A stretch of 64,000 nucleotides of DNA from Levilactobacillus angrenensis (GTDB lineage: Bacteria > Bacillota > Bacilli > Lactobacillales > Lactobacillaceae), in NCBI RefSeq assembly GCF_003946085.1, contig NZ_RHOB01000008.1, forward strand, positions 82,464 to 146,463, read 5' to 3'. The notes beneath the pieces were generated by a model, which was given only the letters and a program-made list of their open reading frames with translations, ran no database searches and was not told where the DNA came from. A program made the translations under genes and the position numbers. Numbering within the stretch: the stretch's first letter is position 1; each line of letters begins with the position of its first letter. Shown here piece by piece: positions 61,954 through 64,000 of the stretch.

Positions 61954-62718
61954 TTATTTTTCCTCATTTTGAATTCGACGTGTAGCGATGTCTAAGTATT
62001 CACTAAAAAGATCTATACCAATACATTGGCGCTGAAGCCTCTGACAGGCTACAGCAGTTGTACCACTGCCTAGAAAGGGATCAAAGATTAGCATATTTGA
62101 GTTAGTAGATGCTTCTAACATTCGTATGAATAGACTTAGGGGTTTTTGAGTTGGATGTTTACCAAAACGTTTTTCAATTTGCTTAATGACAGGAGTTGAC
62201 CATACATCAGTCATCTGTTTTCCGTGATTGCGTTCACGCATGAGCTGATAATTAAAAAATTGATAGCTTTTTTTACTTTTCTTGGCCCAAATAAGTGTTT
62301 CTGTAGAATGTGTGAACATTCTGCAACTAAGGTTAGGTGGGGGATTCAATTTTTGCCAGGTTATGTTATTCAAAATATGATAGTTAAATTTCTTCAATAG
62401 ATAACCGATTTCAAAAATATTATGCATGCTACCAAAAACCCATAGAGTTCCATCAGGTTTTAAGATGCGTTTAGCTTCCGTCAAAAAAATACTATTGAAT
62501 TGTTCGGTATTTTCGTATTCATCACTAAGCTTGTCCCAGTTTCCTTTGTTAACACTGACTTTTTTACCACCGCGATTTGAAAATCCGTCATTTGATAGGA
62601 AGTATGGTGGATCAGCGATGATAACGTCGACGGAGTTTGAACGCATTAGCTTCATTAACTTTAATGAATCTCCTTGGTATAGTCTGATGAGGTCGTTTTT
62701 ATAATAAGCACTTTTCAT
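61954..62718 (-). CDS. dpnA: DpnA-like DNA adenine methyltransferase (GATC type)
   Basis: This encodes 254 residues of the beta-class N6/N4 methylase order: catalytic DPPY in IIADPPYFLSNDGFS (about 34-48) and the AdoMet motif FDPFLGSGTT (about 212-221), with NLSCRMFTHSTETLIWA between them. The whole matches M2.DpnII/DpnA, which methylates adenine in GATC, including single-stranded DNA. The nuclease partner lies upstream on the same strand but looks truncated. The usual DpnM-like partner is not in the window. The SD is GGAGGG. The region is AT-rich and probably acquired. Confidence 0.88.
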   Translation of the reverse strand: MKSAYYKNDLIRLYQGDSLKLMKLMRSNSVDVIIADPPYFLSNDGFSNRGGKKVSVNKGNWDKLSDEYENTEQFNSIFLTEAKRILKPDGTLWVFGSMHNIFEIGYLLKKFNYHILNNITWQKLNPPPNLSCRMFTHSTETLIWAKKSKKSYQFFNYQLMRERNHGKQMTDVWSTPVIKQIEKRFGKHPTQKPLSLFIRMLEASTNSNMLIFDPFLGSGTTAVACQRLQRQCIGIDLFSEYLDIATRRIQNEEK

Positions 62719-63028
62719 GTGTGATAAAATACCCTCCTATATGGCTTAATGGCTGGTGTACAAAGTGAGGTTTAAACTATGAGGTTCTAGTTATTAAGTA
62801 TAAGGGAGATGTAATTGGCTGTCGTGAGAATGGATGTTCGTTTGAGAGAAATTCTAAAAAAGTATAATCATGGTCTGCTAGCGTATCGTAAATTTACTCC
62901 CATGCGAGCGGAGAAAATGTTTATTCTTCCAAGAACTAGGTTGTGTAAATGTAGTTGTTTTTCTAACTCGTGTTAAGATATTTAGAATACTGTGTTTTTT
63001 CCTGATGGTGACTTTTGATCTGTCACAG
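62719..63028. other. AT-rich intergenic stretch in the restriction locus
   Basis: Apart from the small remnant at 62815-62976 I see nothing coding. It contains the dpnA leader and SD and separates it from the nuclease remnant. Confidence 0.4.
62815..62976 (+). pseudogene. Remnant of an XRE-type regulator (about 53 aa)
   Basis: GGGAG and a TTG at 62815 open a frame starting MAVVRMDVRLREILKKYN, which looks like the first helix of a Cro/C1-type DNA-binding domain. It then leaves the family pattern and ends after a Cys-rich stretch at 62974-62976. Control genes of this kind often accompany restriction-modification systems. Assignment rests on a short match. Confidence 0.3.
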
Positions 63029-63086
63029 AAAAACCCCTACTTTAGTAAACAAGCTTTAGTTGTTCGCTTGCCTACCCAAGTAGGAG
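63029..63086 (-). terminator. Terminator of the nuclease remnant
   Basis: Minus-strand CTCCTACTT pairs with AAGTAGGGG ahead of TTTTT. Confidence 0.65.
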
Positions 63087-63117
63087 TTAGCTGATTTAGA
63101 CGGAATTAAATTTTCAG

Positions 63118-63894
63118 TTATTTCAACAGCTGCTCAATATACCCTTTCTTAACCATTTCAAAGTTAAATAGATACTTAATCTTTTCAATCGCGGAGCTGA
63201 TATGTGAAATATCATGAGCCCAGCCATCACCAGAAGTGATATAGATGAATTGAAATCCAGCATCCTCAAGTATGGACTGTAAATTAGTGAATTCACCTGC
63301 TACCGATTTTAGTTTTGATCCGCCGGAATTAAAAAAATTAATTTCAAGTAAAGCTAAATGATTAGTAGATTTTTGATAAACTGCGCCATCGAAACGACGA
63401 TTGGTTGGAATATTTGATTCAGTCAAATCTAAAGTAAAAGCACTTTGCATAACTTTGATAGTTCCCTGGTTAACAAACGAAAAGTCATCTGTGACAGGTG
63501 TGTATACTGTTTTTCCGCTACTTCTATCGGGCTCAACACGGGTGGCAAACTGGGATAATTGTTGATCAAGAAAGTCTTCGCCAAGCTTTCCACCGCGATT
63601 TTTACGAGCGTTGGTGTTAATTCCAAGTTCAATACCACGGGCAAGATCTCTAAAATTTTGAATAGGATGTTCGACTAAAAATTCCGCTAAGCCGGATTCT
63701 TTGATAAAACGTAGATGTGCATTCAAAGTTTGTTCAGGATTAGTGTAATCAAGGTGATAATCATCATCTTGGACTTCTAATCCGCGAACATCTAGGACCT
63801 TTTCGATTCGAATAGCTAGTAGCAAAGGAACAAGTGCTATTTGATCTAAATTATTGGTAGCGTCAAGAATCTTGTGTAAATGAAATGCCTTCGT
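63118..63894 (-). pseudogene. dpnB: DpnII-like restriction endonuclease, 5'-truncated
   Basis: The frame reads about 258 codons from the stop at 63118-63120 up to near 63894. It carries DpnII/MboI-family features: NTNARKNRGGKLGEDF (about 100 residues from the start), and the nuclease core RFDGAVYQ ... LLEINFFNSGGSKL. The first available start is a TTG at 63825, but homologous-looking sequence (LHKILDATNNLDQIALVP) continues upstream of it without a start codon until a stop near 63904. The N-terminal 30-50 residues are therefore missing, probably through a mobile element at the edge. A shortened protein from 63825 is possible but unlikely to be active. Confidence 0.65.
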
Positions 63895-63914
63895 ACATAT
63901 AATATGTATCTAAC

Positions 63915-64000
63915 TTAAATAAATGATGCTTTCAAGGTGTCCTGGAGTCCTTTGAACCCTCGGTGGATCCGCTTCAGAGACTTCTCGTTATAAACATTAA
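63915..64000 (-). CDS. C-terminal end of an unknown gene, possibly a transposase (partial)
   Basis: On the minus strand a frame enters from the window edge and ends with TAA at 63915-63917, encoding 27 visible residues (NVYNEKSLKRIHRGF near the left end). The basic, Arg/Lys-rich composition and position against a truncated gene suggest the end of an insertion-sequence transposase, but the stretch is too short to assign a family. Confidence 0.35.
   Translation of the reverse strand, partial: NVYNEKSLKRIHRGFKGLQDTLKASFI

Overview
The window looks like chromosomal DNA from a Lactobacillaceae species, probably near Levilactobacillus brevis. The evidence is strong AGGAGG ribosome binding sites, many GTG/TTG starts, an Apf-like muralytic protein, CopY boxes, cre sites, an arginine-deiminase-type gene set, ROK-regulated sugar genes with GPH symporters, and a split pnt transhydrogenase. 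The species call is inference. Most of the window is moderate in GC by eye. About 29.2-35.8 kb and 61-64 kb are visibly AT-richer and look acquired.

Layout. 0-7.3 kb: envelope and housekeeping genes (small anchored protein, Apf-like protein, uppP, a membrane protein, map, a broken antitoxin, an SDR, a secreted tyrosine phosphatase). 7.3-11 kb: HAD phosphatase, a Bcr/CflA exporter behind a likely leader-peptide attenuator, a matrixin-like protease, glutathione peroxidase. 11-13.9 kb: a CopY-box-controlled copper operon (membrane cupredoxin, cytosolic cupredoxin, P1B ATPase lacking its N-terminal metal-binding domain, and an unlisted 34-residue membrane peptide). 14-17.3 kb: class A beta-lactamase-like hydrolase and a GlnK/GlnL-type two-component system. 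17.3-21.3 kb: arcB-arcC and a YfcC-type antiporter, with GlnL-like direct repeats in front of arcB. 21.4-29.1 kb: aldo/keto reductase, GPP34-like protein, pntA-pntAB-pntB, and a YtrA-type GntR/ABC operon.

29.5-35.9 kb: an AT-rich catabolic island (proline-racemase-family enzyme with a Ser/Cys active site, MFS carrier, LysR regulator, MDR-family reductase, BCCT carrier). 35.9-41.4 kb: a ROK-regulated polyol/sugar regulon (GPH symporter, SDR, FGGY kinase) with two palindromic operators and two cre sites. 41.6-48.7 kb: DHA2 exporter, TauE, VOC protein, secreted protein, MarR plus ABC exporter. 48.7-59.6 kb: a PAP2 phosphatase with autotransporter-type repeats, GH31 plus GPH symporter, HxlR and PucR regulators, nitroreductase, GH36 alpha-galactosidase. 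59.7-64 kb: pcp, DUF4867, aquaporin, then an AT-rich DpnII-like restriction-modification remnant, probably cut by an IS element at the right edge.

The most striking signal is not a gene. A dispersed element of about 620-640 bp occurs six times in the 64 kb (three near-complete, three remnants). The best copy has 19-bp terminal inverted repeats and an exact 8-bp target duplication. It carries no transposase. It is built as two related arms in inverted orientation that fold into multi-hairpin structures, and several stems are kept by compensatory base changes between copies. Copies sit at gene 3' ends, several between a stop codon and its terminator. A second, shorter repeat of about 85 bp with a terminator hairpin occurs twice.
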